Under the pieces are notes generated by a model. It saw only the letters and a program-made list of their open reading frames with translations. It was not told where the DNA came from and made no database searches. DNA of 16,424 bases. It comes from DASYQD01 sp036005845. Lineage in GTDB: Bacteria > Acidobacteriota > Thermoanaerobaculia > Multivoradales > JAIOJS01. The DNA lies in contig DASYQD010000173.1 in NCBI GenBank assembly GCA_036005845.1, positions 1-16,424 on the forward strand, written 5' to 3'. Position numbers and translations under genes: made by a program. Positions 1 through 7,827 of the stretch are shown here, one piece after another; positions within the stretch are counted from its first letter, which is position 1; the number at the start of each line of letters is the position of its first letter.

Positions 1-55
1 CAACCCACCCCCCGCCGCGTACTCACCAACGCCACCCGAGTACCATGAACTCGCG

Positions 56-1102
56 ATGACCGCCTCCCTCCCCATCCTCGCGCGCCTAGGAGCCGTCATC
101 GAAGAGCTCCAATCCATCCACTTCCAAATCCCCGAAGACGACCTGGCCGTAGCCCGCGGCGCCCTCTTCGCTCCGCGCCTCGTCGAACGCCTCCGCCACG
201 CCATCGACCTCCTCGAAGCCGTCCAATCCCACTACGAACGCGCCACAATCCCCGAGCAAGAAGTTCGCGCCGCAGACTCCCTCGACGACATCGGCCACCT
301 CATCTCCACCGAGATCGCCGGCCAGGAAGTCACCGACCTCGTCTTCCTCGCCCGCGCCGACTTACGCGGCGCCCTCCAAGACCTCATCGCCGCCGTCGAC
401 CAGGAAGACTTCCTCCGCATCGCCAGCAGCTGCGACGCCGCCCTGCGCACCTTGAAGCGCACGCTGATCTCCGTGGAGTCCGCGCTCCACGACTTCGAGG
501 GCCTCGAGCCGCCGATGCGCCAGTGGTCCGACCTCGACGTGTCGCTGCAGACGCGCCGCCTCTACGCCGACGTTCGCCGCGAAGTCCTGCGCCCGCCGGC
601 GCCCGACGACGCGACGCTGCCCGACCGCCTCGCCGGCGTCCACGATCGCCTCCACCAGCTCCGCGAGCTCGACCTCTACCCGCTCCTCCGCTTCGACGAC
701 CGCGTCGCCATGCGCGAGCTGCGGCGCCGCATCTCGACCTGGATCGTCGCCGACCCGCCCGACCTTGCGGCAGGCCGCCACCTGTGGCAAGACCTCGTCG
801 GCTTCGCCGAGCTGCTCAAGACGGTGAGCCATCGCCAGGAGCTGCGCCAGCACGACCGCGCGCTGCTGCGGCGCGCCTACCACCAGCTCTTCGGCCGCGC
901 CGCGCACGCGCGCGCCATCTCCGACGACCTGCTCCACCAGCTCGACGCGCTCGTCGGCCTCGACGACGAGCTCGACGTGCTGCTGGCGCGCCGCGAGCAC
1001 GGTGAGCTGCCGCGCTGGCGCGAGGTGATGGCGCGGCTGCTGCAGCGGCTGTCGACGCGGGCGGAAGCGGCGACCGGCGCGCCTGGCTGGGTCCGCGAGT
1101 AA
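56..1102 (+). CDS. Hypothetical alpha-helical protein, 348 aa
   Basis: I do not recognise this protein. It is 348 residues, without signal peptide or membrane segment, and reads as almost wholly alpha-helical: long Leu/Ala/Arg/Asp/Glu stretches with heptad-like Leu spacing, for example around residues 20-60, 95-150 and 250-320. It is probably a cytoplasmic helical-bundle or coiled-coil protein. The ATG at 56 is the first usable start. No Shine-Dalgarno sequence precedes it, but TACCAT at 41-46 could be a -10 element, implying a leaderless or near-leaderless mRNA. It converges on the diguanylate cyclase gene with a 9-base gap. Codon choice is not uniform: by hand count, codons before about position 442 favour GAA over GAG (8:3) and CAA over CAG (5:2), whereas the rest favours GAG (12:2) and CAG (8:1). 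That is unlike a single-origin gene. The reading frame is intact throughout. Confidence 0.75.
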   Translation: MTASLPILARLGAVIEELQSIHFQIPEDDLAVARGALFAPRLVERLRHAIDLLEAVQSHYERATIPEQEVRAADSLDDIGHLISTEIAGQEVTDLVFLARADLRGALQDLIAAVDQEDFLRIASSCDAALRTLKRTLISVESALHDFEGLEPPMRQWSDLDVSLQTRRLYADVRREVLRPPAPDDATLPDRLAGVHDRLHQLRELDLYPLLRFDDRVAMRELRRRISTWIVADPPDLAAGRHLWQDLVGFAELLKTVSHRQELRQHDRALLRRAYHQLFGRAAHARAISDDLLHQLDALVGLDDELDVLLARREHGELPRWREVMARLLQRLSTRAEAATGAPGWVRE

Positions 1103-1108
1103 CGCCTC

Positions 1109-1129
1109 GAGCTAGCTGCTGAGCAGCTC
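1109..1129. terminator. Small inverted repeat at convergent gene ends
   Basis: AGCTGC-TGA-GCAGCT (1114-1128) is a perfect 6-bp stem with a 3-base loop. An alternative GAGCT/AGCTC pairing uses 1109-1113 and 1125-1129. It lies exactly where the 56-1102 gene and the leftward diguanylate cyclase gene end. There is no T-tract, so an intrinsic terminator is only a weak possibility. Confidence 0.25.
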
Positions 1130-3460
1130 ACCGGGCGAGAAGCTCTCCGCGCCCACCGCCATCGCCGGCCGCACCTGGTTGCGGCCTTCCTCCTTGGCGC
1201 GATAGAGCGACCGGTCGGCCGCCGCGATCAGCTCCTTGGCGGTGGCGCGGTCGCGCGGCAGTCCGCCCAGGTCGTCCAAAGAGGCGAGGCCGATGGACAG
1301 CGTCACGCCGCCGACCGCCCTGCCGTCATCGTCGACGAAGCGCTCCTTCTCCACCAGCGCGCGCGCCTTCTCCGCTACAGCGACCGCTCCGGGCAGGTCG
1401 GTCTCGGGCAGCAGCAGCAGGAACTCCTCGCCGCCGTAGCGGCCCACGTGGTCGGTGCTGCGCAGGCCGCTCTGCACGATGCGCGACACCCAGTTGAGCA
1501 TGGCGTCGCCCATCAGGTGGCCGAAGCGGTCGTTGACCGACTTGAAGTGGTCGAGGTCGGCGAGGCCGATGGCGAGCGGGCGCCCGTAGCGCACCGCGCG
1601 CTGCAGCTCGGCGTCGAGCCGCTCGAGGATCGCCTCGCGGCGCAGCAGGCCGGTCAGGCTGTCGCGCGTCGCCGACTCGAAGAGCCGCGCGTTCTCGAAG
1701 ACGATGGCCACGTGGTGGGCGAGCAGGTTGAGGAGCTCCATCTCCTCGGCGCCGTAGCGGTCGCCGGCTTCCTTGGGCCCGAGCAGCAGCAGGCCGATGA
1801 GCTTGCCGTGACTCAACAGCGGCACCGCCATCTGCGCGCCGAGCATCTCGAGGCGATGGCCGAGCACCGCACTCTTGGCGGCGAGCTGGCGGGCCGGGAA
1901 GGCGCGGCCCGACTGCGTGAGCAGCTTGAGGCCCGGGTCGGCCGGCGACAGCAGCAGCGAACGTTCGAGTCCCTCCGCCGCGTCGGCCACCGTCGTCGAC
2001 AGCGGCATCAGCAGGCCGCTCACCGGGTCGGCGATGAGCAGCGTCGCCCAGCGGATGCCGAGGATCTCGCCGAGGGTCTTCACCAGCCGCTCGCCCATCA
2101 GCGGCAGCTTGCCCAGCGCCGGCAGCTCGCCGGCGAGCGCCGTGAGCCGCTGGCGCAGCGCCACGCGCTCGGGGAAGAAGCGCCGGTAGATGACGTGCTC
2201 GACGGATCGTCGCAGCGGCGTGAACAGGAGTCCCAGGAGCAGCGTCGCGCCCGCCACCACCCAGATCCGCTCGCCGCCGGTGACGAACTCCGAGAAGAGC
2301 ACACCGCCGGCGCCGAGCGCGGCGTAGAAGACGAGCAGCAGCAGGGTGGTGAGCGCGGTGTAGACGAGGCTTCGTCGCACCACCAGCTCGAGGTCGAAGA
2401 GCTGGAACTTCGAGATCGCCACCGCCACCGCCACCGGGTAGCAGAGCAAGGCCAGCGGCTCGACGGCATCGACCCAGGCGGGGCTCGGCTGGCCGGCCAG
2501 GGCATGCCCGAGCCGAAGGGCCACGACGGCGACCCACGGAAAGACGCCGGCGAGCACGAGCGCCGCCTGGTGTCGCCCCTGCGGCTGAGGGTGCTTGAGC
2601 GCCGGACGCATCAGCAGCGCCGTCTCGGCGAAGGCCCACAACGGCAGCCCGACGGTGTTGAGCACCTGGTCGAACTGGCGGGGGGTCCACGGCAGGTCGA
2701 TCCCCAGGCCGCCGGCGCCGATGTAAGTGAGGATCCCCAGCGTCGCGAACGCCAGGCCGACGGCGTAGTAGGTCGGCACCACCCAGGAATGGCGTCGCAG
2801 CCACGGCTGCCGATCGGGAATCACCGACGCGAGGTGCAGCTCGAGCCCCATCTGCAGGCCGGTGAGCAGGTAGAAGAGCGGGGTCACCACGTAAGTGAGC
2901 AGCGTCGGCGACGCCGCTCCCGGCAGCGCCAGCTCGATCGCCACCGCGAACGAGAAGAACAGCAGCAGCTTGGAACGCAGGTCGTTGTCCTGCTGCCGGA
3001 GCGCGATCAGCGCCAATGCCAGGTAGGCGAGCGCCCCGAGGGCATTGAGGATCCAGTTGCGCCATTCGAGCGGCATCCCGGGCCTCACCGGCACGACGAT
3101 GCGTTGCCCACCGCGCTCGACGAGGAACGGCACCTTCCCCGAAGGCCGCAGATTGCGAGCAGCAATTTGATAGCCCTCGGCGTCGGCGATCGCCTTGCCG
3201 TCGATCGCCAGCACGCGGTCGCCGGCCTGCAGGCCAGCCTGCGCCGCCGGGCCCGCGGGCGAGACGGCGGCGATGTCGAGTCCCGGCGTGCGGTCGCCGA
3301 TGCTGACGCCGAGGCGCCGCGCGGCGCGCCGGTTCTCCAGCACGAGCTGGGTGAGCAGCATCGCCAGCACGAGCGCCAGCAATGCCGCCGTCTGCACCCG
3401 CACCTGGACGTGCCGATCGGCGGGGCGCCGGTCGAAGGTGGGCAGGCGGACTTCGGTCAC
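1112..3460 (-). CDS. Membrane diguanylate cyclase: TM-PDZ-multiTM-GAF-GGDEF
   Basis: Predicted to make cyclic di-GMP from two GTP. The open frame reaches an ATG at 3541, but residues 7-18 of that version are translated 15-bp tandem repeats, so I place the start at GTG 3460 (782 aa). No clear ribosome site supports either choice. In numbering from 3541: an N-terminal membrane helix (about 51-68); an extracytoplasmic PDZ domain (about 77-152, with the GPAAQAGLQAGD ligand-loop region); about seven to eight membrane helices (165-440); a GAF domain (about 480-618); and a GGDEF domain (625-790). The catalytic region looks intact: RDSLTGLLRR at 626, LADLDHFKSVND at 660, RYGGEEF at 701-707. An RSTD product-inhibition site (694-697) sits five residues before GGEEF. 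The PDZ and membrane part presumably senses an envelope peptide or ligand, which is inference. It is divergent from the TrmJ-like gene. Two genes for predicted c-di-GMP receptors lie in the same window. Confidence 0.93.
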   Translation of the reverse strand: MTEVRLPTFDRRPADRHVQVRVQTAALLALVLAMLLTQLVLENRRAARRLGVSIGDRTPGLDIAAVSPAGPAAQAGLQAGDRVLAIDGKAIADAEGYQIAARNLRPSGKVPFLVERGGQRIVVPVRPGMPLEWRNWILNALGALAYLALALIALRQQDNDLRSKLLLFFSFAVAIELALPGAASPTLLTYVVTPLFYLLTGLQMGLELHLASVIPDRQPWLRRHSWVVPTYYAVGLAFATLGILTYIGAGGLGIDLPWTPRQFDQVLNTVGLPLWAFAETALLMRPALKHPQPQGRHQAALVLAGVFPWVAVVALRLGHALAGQPSPAWVDAVEPLALLCYPVAVAVAISKFQLFDLELVVRRSLVYTALTTLLLLVFYAALGAGGVLFSEFVTGGERIWVVAGATLLLGLLFTPLRRSVEHVIYRRFFPERVALRQRLTALAGELPALGKLPLMGERLVKTLGEILGIRWATLLIADPVSGLLMPLSTTVADAAEGLERSLLLSPADPGLKLLTQSGRAFPARQLAAKSAVLGHRLEMLGAQMAVPLLSHGKLIGLLLLGPKEAGDRYGAEEMELLNLLAHHVAIVFENARLFESATRDSLTGLLRREAILERLDAELQRAVRYGRPLAIGLADLDHFKSVNDRFGHLMGDAMLNWVSRIVQSGLRSTDHVGRYGGEEFLLLLPETDLPGAVAVAEKARALVEKERFVDDDGRAVGGVTLSIGLASLDDLGGLPRDRATAKELIAAADRSLYRAKEEGRNQVRPAMAVGAESFSPGELLSS

Positions 3461-3487
3461 GGGGTGGGCAGGGACCAAGCTCCGAGG

Positions 3488-3529
3488 ATGAACGCGCCGA
3501 AGATGAACGCGCCGAAGATGAACACGCTT
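3488..3529. repeat. 15-bp tandem repeat, 2.8 copies, in divergent promoter region
   Basis: GATGAACGCGCCGAA occurs at 3488-3502 and 3503-3517, followed by a partial copy GATGAACACGCT at 3518-3529. It lies between the likely start of the diguanylate cyclase gene and the TrmJ-like gene, just beyond the TAGAAC -10 candidate. It may be a tandem operator, or slippage in a non-coding leader. If the upstream ATG at 3541 were used it would instead encode a repeated Arg-Val-His-Leu-Arg pattern. Confidence 0.8.
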
Positions 3530-3533
3530 AGTG

Positions 3534-3539
3534 TAGAAC
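3534..3539 (+). promoter_or_regulatory. Putative -10 element for leaderless TrmJ-like gene
   Basis: TAGAAC lies 7 bases before the ATG at 3547, and no Shine-Dalgarno sequence intervenes. Transcription would start at about the A of the ATG. The opposite strand carries TACACT (3535 down to 3530), a possible -10 for the divergent cyclase gene, so the two promoters may overlap. No convincing -35 is visible for either. Confidence 0.4.
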
Positions 3540-3546
3540 AACGGCC

Positions 3547-4332
3547 ATGGCCGGCTCCGACTCCACCCAGCAGGCGCGGCTCGGCGGGCCGGCGATCGTG
3601 CTGGTCGCGCCGCAGCTCGGCGAGAACGTCGGCGCCGCGGCGCGCGCGATGTTGAACGGCGGTCTCACCGACCTGCGCCTGGTGGCGCCGCGGCCGCCGT
3701 GGCCCAACCCGCGGGCGCTCGCCGCCGCTTCGGGCGCCGACCACGTCGTCGAAGCGGCGCGCGTGTTCGACCGCCTGGAGGACGCCGTCGCCGACCTGCG
3801 GCGGCTGTACGCCTCGACGGCGCGGCCGCGCGACCTGCGCAAGGTGGTGCTGACGCCGCGGCAGGCGGTGCGGGAGATGCGCCAGGCGGCGCCCGACGGC
3901 GGAGGGTGCGGCGTGCTCTTCGGCCCCGAGCGCACCGGTCTCGACAGCGATCAGGTGGCGCTCGCCGATGCGGTGCTGACGGTGCCGCTCAACCCCGCCT
4001 ACTCGTCGCTCAACCTGGGGCAGGCGGTGATGCTGGTCTCCTACGAGTGGTACCAGAGCGGCGCCGAGCAGGCCGACACGGCGCCCCCGATGGGTCCGGA
4101 AGGCGAGCGCCACCGGCAGGCCACACGCGCCGAGCTGCACAACCTCTTCCGCCACCTGGAGAGCGAGCTCGACGCCGCCAACTTCCTCTGGCCGCCGCAT
4201 ACGCGCGCCAACATGGTGCGCAACCTGCGCAACTTCATCGCCCGCGCCTCGCCGACCGAGCAGGAGGTGAAGACGCTGCACGGCGTGGTTACGGCGCTCG
4301 CCGGCAGGAAGTGGAAGCGCGAGCAGGATTGA
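3547..4332 (+). CDS. trmJ: TrmJ-like tRNA 2'-O-methyltransferase (SPOUT/TrmH family)
   Basis: Predicted S-adenosylmethionine-dependent 2'-O-ribose methyltransferase; TrmJ members modify nucleotide 32 of the tRNA anticodon loop. The 261 residues match the family length (E. coli TrmJ is about 246). All three SpoU/TrmH motifs are visible: motif 1 ENVGAAARAM (26-35, with the conserved Asn27 and Arg33), motif 2 LFGPERTGL (124-132), and motif 3 VPLNPAYSSLNLGQAV (146-161), which forms the trefoil-knot cofactor site. The C-terminal extension (about 175-255) is the helical tail typical of TrmJ. The ATG at 3547 opens the protein just before the first beta strand. It has no Shine-Dalgarno sequence and probably starts leaderless. 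The family is very secure. TrmJ rather than another TrmH subgroup is likely from motif 3 and the tail, but the exact target is not proven here. Confidence 0.92.
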   Translation: MAGSDSTQQARLGGPAIVLVAPQLGENVGAAARAMLNGGLTDLRLVAPRPPWPNPRALAAASGADHVVEAARVFDRLEDAVADLRRLYASTARPRDLRKVVLTPRQAVREMRQAAPDGGGCGVLFGPERTGLDSDQVALADAVLTVPLNPAYSSLNLGQAVMLVSYEWYQSGAEQADTAPPMGPEGERHRQATRAELHNLFRHLESELDAANFLWPPHTRANMVRNLRNFIARASPTEQEVKTLHGVVTALAGRKWKREQD

Positions 4333-4353
4333 GCGCGTCGACGCGTCACGCGC
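4333..4353. terminator. GC-rich hairpin between convergent genes
   Basis: GCGCGT (4333-4338) and ACGCGC (4348-4353) form a perfect 6-bp stem with a 9-base loop that is itself partly self-complementary (GACGCGTC). It directly follows the TrmJ-like stop and precedes the end of the leftward MshEN gene, so it could slow transcription from both sides. No T-tract follows closely. Confidence 0.3.
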
Positions 4354-4365
4354 CGATCGCGCGCA

Positions 4366-6315
4366 TCACTGCTTTTTGCGCTTCACCAGGAAGGCTTCGA
4401 AACCGCGCGCCATCAGCGCCGCCATCTGCTGCAGCTCGCCGACGTCGACCTTGGCGAGGTCGTCGTGGCCGCCGTCGCAGTAGACGGCCGCCACCAGCCG
4501 CTTCTTGATGCGCACCGGCAGCAGTAGGCATTCCTTCGGGTACTTGCCGCCCCAGACGCGCACCAGACGCTGGTGGGTGTCGAGGCGCGGCAGCGGGCCG
4601 CGGTAGAACGGGCTGCCTTCGCGCAGGTTGAGGAAGAGCGACGGCTCGTCGAAGCTGATCTCGATCTCGCCGAAGAGGCGCTGGTCGACGCCCTCGCCAC
4701 CGCCCATCCACGCGGCCACGGTGTCGCCGCGGATCATGAACAGCAGGCTGCGCTGGAAGCGGCGGCTGAGGAACGACAGCGCCGCGTGGGCGACGTCGTC
4801 GCGCTCGTCCACCTCGCCCATGCGGGCCTCTAAGTCGGCGAGCGTCGCCACCGGCTTCGGCACCACCATCATCGGCGTGGTGTCGCTGTCCCCGTCGGTC
4901 GAAGCCGCGGCGGGCGCGGGTGCCGCGGCCGCAGGCGCGGAGGCGGCAGCGGATGGCGCGGACGCGGCAGCGGCCCGCGCCGGCGCGGTGGTTTCGACCA
5001 GCGGTGTCGGAGTCGGCGCGGGTGGCAGCGTGTCGGTATCGCTGGCCGGTGCGGTCGCGGCTGAGGCATTGGCGATCGCCGGTGCCGCGGCGTCGCTCTC
5101 GGGTGCCGCTGCAGCGTTCGCGGACGACGCCGCAACAGGCCGACGCGTGGGCGCCGCGGTCGGCGGCGCTGGCTGAGCAGCTGGAGGGGTCGGCTGAGCA
5201 GCCGGGGCTGCTGGCGGCGCAGCTTGCGGAGGACGAGGTGCCGGCGGTGGGTGCACCGGGCGTGGAGCCGCCGGCGGCGGAACGGCCGCGGCGGGTGCGG
5301 GTGCCACGGGCTGCGCCGGCGGCGACGGGACCGCGGCTACGCGAGCCGCCGGAGTCGGCGCCGAGGGAGCTGGGGCCGGCGGTGCGAGCGCGGCGGCAGG
5401 CGGTCCCGCGGGTGGTGGTGACTCCACCGCCGCGGGAGCCGCGGCCGGCGCTTCCTTTGGCGCCCGCGAGCCGAACAGCCACCGCCGCTTTCGCGCCGGC
5501 TCAGCGGCGGCAGGCGTCGGCGATGCCGGCGCCGCAGGCGGTGCAACCGGTGCAGCGGCAGTCGCCGCGGCCGCGGGTGCTGGTGCTGGAGCCGCCATCG
5601 GCGCCGCTGCCGGCGGCGCCACGGGCGCTGCCGCTGTCGCGGTGGCCGCCCGCGCGGCCTGCGCCTGGGCCGCGCGCTGCGTCGCCGCGGCGGCCGCCAC
5701 GCTGTGCACGCCGGACTCGAGCGGCGGCGGCGGCGCCGGCTGCCACTGGGGGCCCGGGAAGGCGCGGATTGGCTCCGGCGTGGCGGGCGGCGCCTCGGGC
5801 TTGCGGCGGGCGCCGGCGGCAGTCTCCTCCTGCCACAGGTACTTGGCGCGGTTGAGGCGGTCCCAGATGCGCGAGAAGCGCGGCTCGGCCGGACAGTTGT
5901 AGTGCTTCTCCAGCGCCTCGAGGATGCGCACCTCCGGCGCGACGTGGATCTTCAGCCGCTTGCTGGTGACGAAGGCGAGCTCGTCCTGCGCCTGCAGGTC
6001 GCGCGCGTCGACCACTGCCACCGACAGCGCGTTGCCGAAGCGCTCGAAGGGGATGGCGCGCAGCCGGCAGGCGAGCTTGGCGGGCACCTGCTCGGTGAGG
6101 TTCTCGGCGATGACGCGCAGGTCGTCCTGCGTCACCGCGGGCACGCTGAGCTGGTCCGACAGCGCCTTGGTGAGCCGCTCCTCAGACAGCAGCGTGAGCT
6201 CCAGCAGGCAGGTGCCGAGCCGGCCGCCGAACACCTGCTGGTGGCGCAGCGCCTGGGTCAGCTGGTCCCGCGTCAGCCACTCGCGTTCGACGAGGAGCTC
6301 TCCGAGCTTTTTCAT
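4366..6315 (-). CDS. MshEN domain - Ala/Pro linker - GAF-like protein
   Basis: This is a 649-residue cytoplasmic protein in three parts. Residues 1-140 form a GspE N-terminal (MshEN) domain, a known c-di-GMP binding fold of type II secretion and type IV pilus ATPases. Both 24-residue motifs are recognisable: K3-L-G...L19...L23..Q26 and R32-L-G...L48...L52..Q55. However, the usual central Gly is Glu12 in the first and Thr41 in the second, and the first Arg is Lys3. Residues of about 170-475 are a very long Ala/Pro-rich, probably disordered linker. Residues of about 485-645 form a GAF-like domain ending KRKKQ. No Walker ATPase follows the MshEN domain, so it is not a secretion ATPase. It is plausibly a receiver or adaptor for c-di-GMP made by the nearby cyclase (inference). 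The ATG at 6315 begins the conserved KLGELL motif. The upstream Shine-Dalgarno is poor. Confidence 0.85.
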   Translation of the reverse strand: MKKLGELLVEREWLTRDQLTQALRHQQVFGGRLGTCLLELTLLSEERLTKALSDQLSVPAVTQDDLRVIAENLTEQVPAKLACRLRAIPFERFGNALSVAVVDARDLQAQDELAFVTSKRLKIHVAPEVRILEALEKHYNCPAEPRFSRIWDRLNRAKYLWQEETAAGARRKPEAPPATPEPIRAFPGPQWQPAPPPPLESGVHSVAAAAATQRAAQAQAARAATATAAAPVAPPAAAPMAAPAPAPAAAATAAAPVAPPAAPASPTPAAAEPARKRRWLFGSRAPKEAPAAAPAAVESPPPAGPPAAALAPPAPAPSAPTPAARVAAVPSPPAQPVAPAPAAAVPPPAAPRPVHPPPAPRPPQAAPPAAPAAQPTPPAAQPAPPTAAPTRRPVAASSANAAAAPESDAAAPAIANASAATAPASDTDTLPPAPTPTPLVETTAPARAAAASAPSAAASAPAAAAPAPAAASTDGDSDTTPMMVVPKPVATLADLEARMGEVDERDDVAHAALSFLSRRFQRSLLFMIRGDTVAAWMGGGEGVDQRLFGEIEISFDEPSLFLNLREGSPFYRGPLPRLDTHQRLVRVWGGKYPKECLLLPVRIKKRLVAAVYCDGGHDDLAKVDVGELQQMAALMARGFEAFLVKRKKQ

Positions 6316-6382
6316 CTCTGAGGGTGTCGGCGGCGGGCGAGCGGCATCCGGGTGTGACCTAGGGCGGCGGCCGCGGAACGCG

Positions 6383-6388
6383 ATGATA
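6383..6388 (-). promoter_or_regulatory. Possible -10 for the MshEN gene
   Basis: On the minus strand this reads TATCAT, one base from the TATAAT consensus, 67 bases before the MshEN start codon, in the 157-base gap shared with the divergent permease gene. No clear -35 at 17 bases. Another weaker -10-like sequence (TAGGTC) lies nearer the gene. Confidence 0.25.
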
Positions 6389-6426
6389 GCAGAGGAGTTC
6401 GCCGCTCTCCCGCCGCCTCTCCACCG

Positions 6427-6432
6427 TAGAAT
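6427..6432 (+). promoter_or_regulatory. Putative -10 element for the purine permease
   Basis: TAGAAT, one base from TATAAT, lies 40 bases before the permease ATG at 6473. This would give a leader of about 34 bases that contains the GGAGG ribosome site. No recognisable -35 is seen. Confidence 0.45.
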
Positions 6433-6460
6433 CCCGCCGCTTCACGGCACTTGGGAACCG

Positions 6461-6465
6461 GGAGG
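6461..6465 (+). promoter_or_regulatory. Ribosome binding site fixing the permease start
   Basis: GGAGG with a 7-base spacer before ATG 6473. It shows that the open frame extending back to 5924 is not translated upstream of 6473. Confidence 0.8.
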
Positions 6466-6472
6466 ATCGACG

Positions 6473-7816
6473 ATGGCAAACGGTGAGCCGCGGCGGCCCG
6501 GCACGGGCGCCGGCCTGCTCGAGCGCCTCTTCCACCTCGGCGAGCGGCAGACGACCGTCGCCACCGAAGTGCGCGCCGGCGTCGTCACCTTCCTCACCAT
6601 GGCCTACATCCTCCTCGTCAATCCGCAGATCCTCGCCGCCGCCGGGATGCCGCCGAGCGACGTCGTCTTCGCCACCGCCGTCGGCTCCGCGGTCGGCACG
6701 CTGGCCATGGCGCTGCTCACCAACTATCCGTTCGCGCTGGCGCCGGGGATGGGGATCAACGCCTACTTCGCCTACTCGGTGGTGGGCGGCATGAAGGTGA
6801 GCTGGCAGACCGCGCTGACTGCCGTGTTCGTCAGCGGCCTGCTGTTCATGGCGCTCTCCGCCGGCGGCCTGCGCACGCTGCTGCTGCGCGCCATCCCGGT
6901 GAACGTCAAGCTCGCCATCGGCGGCGGCATCGGGCTCTTCCTGGCGCTCATCGGCTTCGAGAATGCAGGGCTGGTACGCAAGCACCCGGTGACGATGATC
7001 ACGCTCGGCGACCTGCACGCGCCGGCCGTGCTGCTGGCGCTCGGCGCCCTGCTGCTGATGGCGGTGCTGTTGGCGCTGCGGCTGCGCGCGGCGCTGCTGA
7101 TCGGCATCGCCGCCGCCACCGGCGCCGCGTGGCTGCTCGGCGTCTCGCCACCGCCGACCGCGGTCATCGCCCTGCCGCGGCTGCCCGAGCAGACGCTCTT
7201 CGCCTTCGACTGGCACGGCATGGCGAGCGGCACCCTCGCCACCGTCGTCCTCGCCTTCCTCTTCGTCATCCTCTTCGACACCGCCGGCACGCTGATGGGA
7301 GTCGGTCGCCTGGGCGGCTTCGTCGACGAGAAGGGCGACCTGCCCAAGGCCGGCCGCGCCTTCTTCGCCGACGCCTTCGGCACCACCGCCGGCGCCGCGC
7401 TCGGCACCAGCCCCGTGACCGCCTACATCGAGTCGGCCACCGGCATCGAGGAGGGCGGTCGCACCGGGCTGACCGGCGTCGTCGTGGCGGTGCTCTTCCT
7501 CGCCTCGCTGGTGCTGGCGCCGCTGTTCACCGCAGTGCCGCCGCTGGCCACCGCGCCGGCGCTCATCGTCGTCGGCGCACTGATGATGGAGGGGATCCGC
7601 GAGGTCGACTGGAAGAGTTTCGACGAGGCGATCCCGGCTTTCCTCACCGTCATCGGCATCCCGTTCACCTACTCGATCGCCAACGGCATCGCGCTCGGCC
7701 TCGTCTCCTGGGTGGCGATCAAGCTTCTCTCCGGCCGCTGGCGCGAGGTGCACTGGCTGATGGTGGTGCTCACGGTGCTGCTCGTCCTCTACTACGCTTT
7801 TCTCCACGCAGAGTGA
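6473..7816 (+). CDS. NCS2/AzgA-family purine (adenine/guanine/hypoxanthine) permease
   Basis: Predicted inner-membrane proton-coupled importer of purine bases, 447 residues, typical for the AzgA-like (PbuG/GhxP) branch of the nucleobase-cation symporter-2 family. The hallmark segments are present: TMAYILLVNPQIL (42-54), APGMGINAYFAY (90-101), the GGGIGLFLALIGFENAGL substrate-site helix (150-167), FDTAGTLMGVG (268-278), and the conserved TSPVTAYIESATGIEEGGR half-helix region (312-330). About twelve membrane segments are evident. The start is set by GGAGG at 6461-6465. The preceding part of the open frame overlaps the MshEN gene antisense and lacks family similarity. The gene is followed directly by the DinB-like gene, which is probably co-transcribed. 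The family is certain; which purine it carries cannot be read from the sequence. Confidence 0.95.
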   Translation: MANGEPRRPGTGAGLLERLFHLGERQTTVATEVRAGVVTFLTMAYILLVNPQILAAAGMPPSDVVFATAVGSAVGTLAMALLTNYPFALAPGMGINAYFAYSVVGGMKVSWQTALTAVFVSGLLFMALSAGGLRTLLLRAIPVNVKLAIGGGIGLFLALIGFENAGLVRKHPVTMITLGDLHAPAVLLALGALLLMAVLLALRLRAALLIGIAAATGAAWLLGVSPPPTAVIALPRLPEQTLFAFDWHGMASGTLATVVLAFLFVILFDTAGTLMGVGRLGGFVDEKGDLPKAGRAFFADAFGTTAGAALGTSPVTAYIESATGIEEGGRTGLTGVVVAVLFLASLVLAPLFTAVPPLATAPALIVVGALMMEGIREVDWKSFDEAIPAFLTVIGIPFTYSIANGIALGLVSWVAIKLLSGRWREVHWLMVVLTVLLVLYYAFLHAE

Positions 7817-7827
7817 AGGTGGCCTCC

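Noticed and set aside
1448..3655. 735-residue plus-strand open frame opposite the diguanylate cyclase
   Set aside because: It is rich in Glu/Arg/Gln/His with no domain signal, antisense to an intact GAF-GGDEF gene; a GC-bias shadow.
4900..5800. Low-complexity GCC/CCG-rich repeats, briefly considered as a CRISPR or tandem array
   Set aside because: They have no fixed unit or spacers and simply encode the Ala/Pro linker of the MshEN protein.
5924..6472. N-terminal extension of the permease frame
   Set aside because: No NCS2 similarity, antisense to the MshEN gene; a strong GGAGG fixes ATG 6473.
6359..7807. 482-residue minus-strand frame opposite the permease
   Set aside because: Repetitive Asp/Glu/Gln/His composition and exact antisense position to an unambiguous NCS2 transporter.
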